NCBI GenBank assembly: GCA_966112615.1
Contig: CBHWDO010000019.1
Span: 1 to 64,000 of the forward strand
Source of the DNA: Flavitalea sp966112615
GTDB taxonomy: Bacteria; Bacteroidota; Bacteroidia; Chitinophagales; Chitinophagaceae
Direction: 5' to 3'
DNA: 64,000 bases
Part shown: piece by piece, positions 63,404 to 64,000 of the stretch
How the letters are laid out: each line of letters begins with the position of its first letter
Numbering within the stretch: the stretch's first letter is position 1
The notes under the pieces: generated by a model
Seen by the model: the letters and a program-made list of their open reading frames with translations, nothing else
What the model was told of the DNA's origin: nothing
Database searches by the model: none
Position numbers and translations under genes: made by a program

Positions 63404-64000
63404 TTACCTGTAATAGACCTCGTTCCAGCGAAGTTCATTTTTTATTTGATATAGCGAAGAGTTTTTACCGATCACCACAAGTTCAACATTAGCCATCGAT
63501 GCAAGGTCTTCTATATGTTCCACTGTAAGGTTTTGAGAGAACACCGTATGATGTGCACCACCAGCATAGATCCATCCTGCACAACCGGTTTTCATATCTG
63601 GCAATGGTTTCCAAAGAACCCTTGCAACAGGAAGTTTGGGTAGATCATGTTCGGGAGCAATGGCAGTCACTTCATTCACAAGTAATCTAAAGCGATTACC
63701 CATATCGATCAGGCTAACATTGATCGCATCACCGGCAGGGCAATTGAATACAAGTCGCACCGGGTCGGCTTTTCCGCCGATTCCTAATGGATGGATCTCT
63801 ACTTTTGGTTTAGTGGAAGCAATTGTAGGACAGATCTCCAGCATATGTGAACCAAGCACCTGGTTATTGCCTGGTGCAAAATGATAAGTATAATCTTCCA
63901 TGAAAGAATTGCCGCCTTTCATTCCGCTGCCCATTACTTTCATGGTGCGCACCATGCCTGCAGTTTTCCAGTCGCCTTCACCACCAAAACCGATTCCTTC
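63404..64000 (-). CDS. araA: L-arabinose isomerase, C-terminal part (cut by window edge)
   Basis: The reading frame is open to base 64000 (EGIGFGGEGDWKTAGM precedes the first Met at 63955), so the N-terminus lies outside. The visible 198 residues show the AraA C-terminal features: GGNSFMEDYTYHF, GSHMLEICPTIA, GIGGKADPVRLVF and AGWIYAGGAHHTVFSQ, with the metal-binding Glu and His. It converts L-arabinose to L-ribulose. It heads a minus-strand unit with the symporter. Confidence 0.95.
   Translation of the reverse strand, partial: EGIGFGGEGDWKTAGMVRTMKVMGSGMKGGNSFMEDYTYHFAPGNNQVLGSHMLEICPTIASTKPKVEIHPLGIGGKADPVRLVFNCPAGDAINVSLIDMGNRFRLLVNEVTAIAPEHDLPKLPVARVLWKPLPDMKTGCAGWIYAGGAHHTVFSQNLTVEHIEDLASMANVELVVIGKNSSLYQIKNELRWNEVYYR

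Noticed and set aside
1..64000. Mobile elements, prophage, tRNA or rRNA genes
   Set aside because: No transposase, integrase, phage structural genes, cloverleaf-like sequences or rRNA motifs were recognised; repeats here lack any encoded enzyme.

Overview
The window looks like chromosomal DNA from a Bacteroidota member, most plausibly of the Chitinophagaceae or a close relative. The signs are a type IX secretion (T9SS) sorting tail, a DUF5683 protein, Bacteroidota-type lipoprotein signals, the futalosine menaquinone enzyme MqnE, weak or absent Shine-Dalgarno signals, and TAnnTTTG -7 promoter elements. I see no rRNA, tRNA, CRISPR array, phage or insertion sequence. The right edge cuts through an L-arabinose isomerase gene.

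Layout. (1) 1-5 kb: a minus-strand run parA-parB-DUF5683-dapB-Rrf2 regulator, then a UPF0173 hydrolase divergent from an FMN reductase. (2) 5-16 kb: a membrane metallophosphoesterase, two envelope proteins, Lon, an HU/SPOR-like membrane protein, an FKBP lipoprotein, L-serine ammonia-lyase, a tiny TonB-plug-like secreted protein and a fasciclin lipoprotein. (3) 15.6-32 kb: minus-strand nupC, a large T9SS cargo protein and mqnE; then thioredoxin, DNA polymerase III alpha, an NlpC/P60 lipoprotein, a flippase, and an M1 peptidase head to head with an oligopeptide-binding lipoprotein. (4) 32.5-39 kb: a light-sensing operon of heme oxygenase, a phytochrome photosensory core with no output domain, and a very large CheB-CheR-PAS-histidine kinase. 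(5) 39-42 kb: msrA and a MutS2-like ATPase without an Smr domain. (6) 42.3-58.9 kb: an assimilatory nitrate reduction and molybdenum-cofactor island. (7) 58.9-64 kb: a lipoprotein, then a pentose locus (split transketolase, sodium/sugar symporter, araA).

The nitrate island is the most coherent system. NarK-type import brings in nitrate. A fused molybdenum reductase plus flavoprotein reduces it to nitrite, and NirBD with siroheme reduces nitrite to ammonium. CobA supplies the siroheme precursor, and MoaA, MoaCB, MoaD, MoaE, MoeA and MobA make the molybdenum cofactor. An FNR-like regulator with a plausible iron-sulfur cysteine set sits next to it. Embedded in the island, in a translationally coupled run, are two less understood genes. 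One is a nitrite/sulfite-reductase-like protein that has lost the siroheme cysteines and gained a C-terminal rubredoxin. The other is a TauE/SafE-type anion exporter.

Many intergenic gaps hold unusual short-repeat DNA. There are tandem 7-, 8- or 9-base repeats often arranged as opposed arms around a hairpin, short palindromes bordered by GGCTGA or GGCAGAAC that abut gene ends and in two cases supply the stop codon, and a composite element present twice in opposite orientations. All statements rest on reading the sequence; no database search was run.
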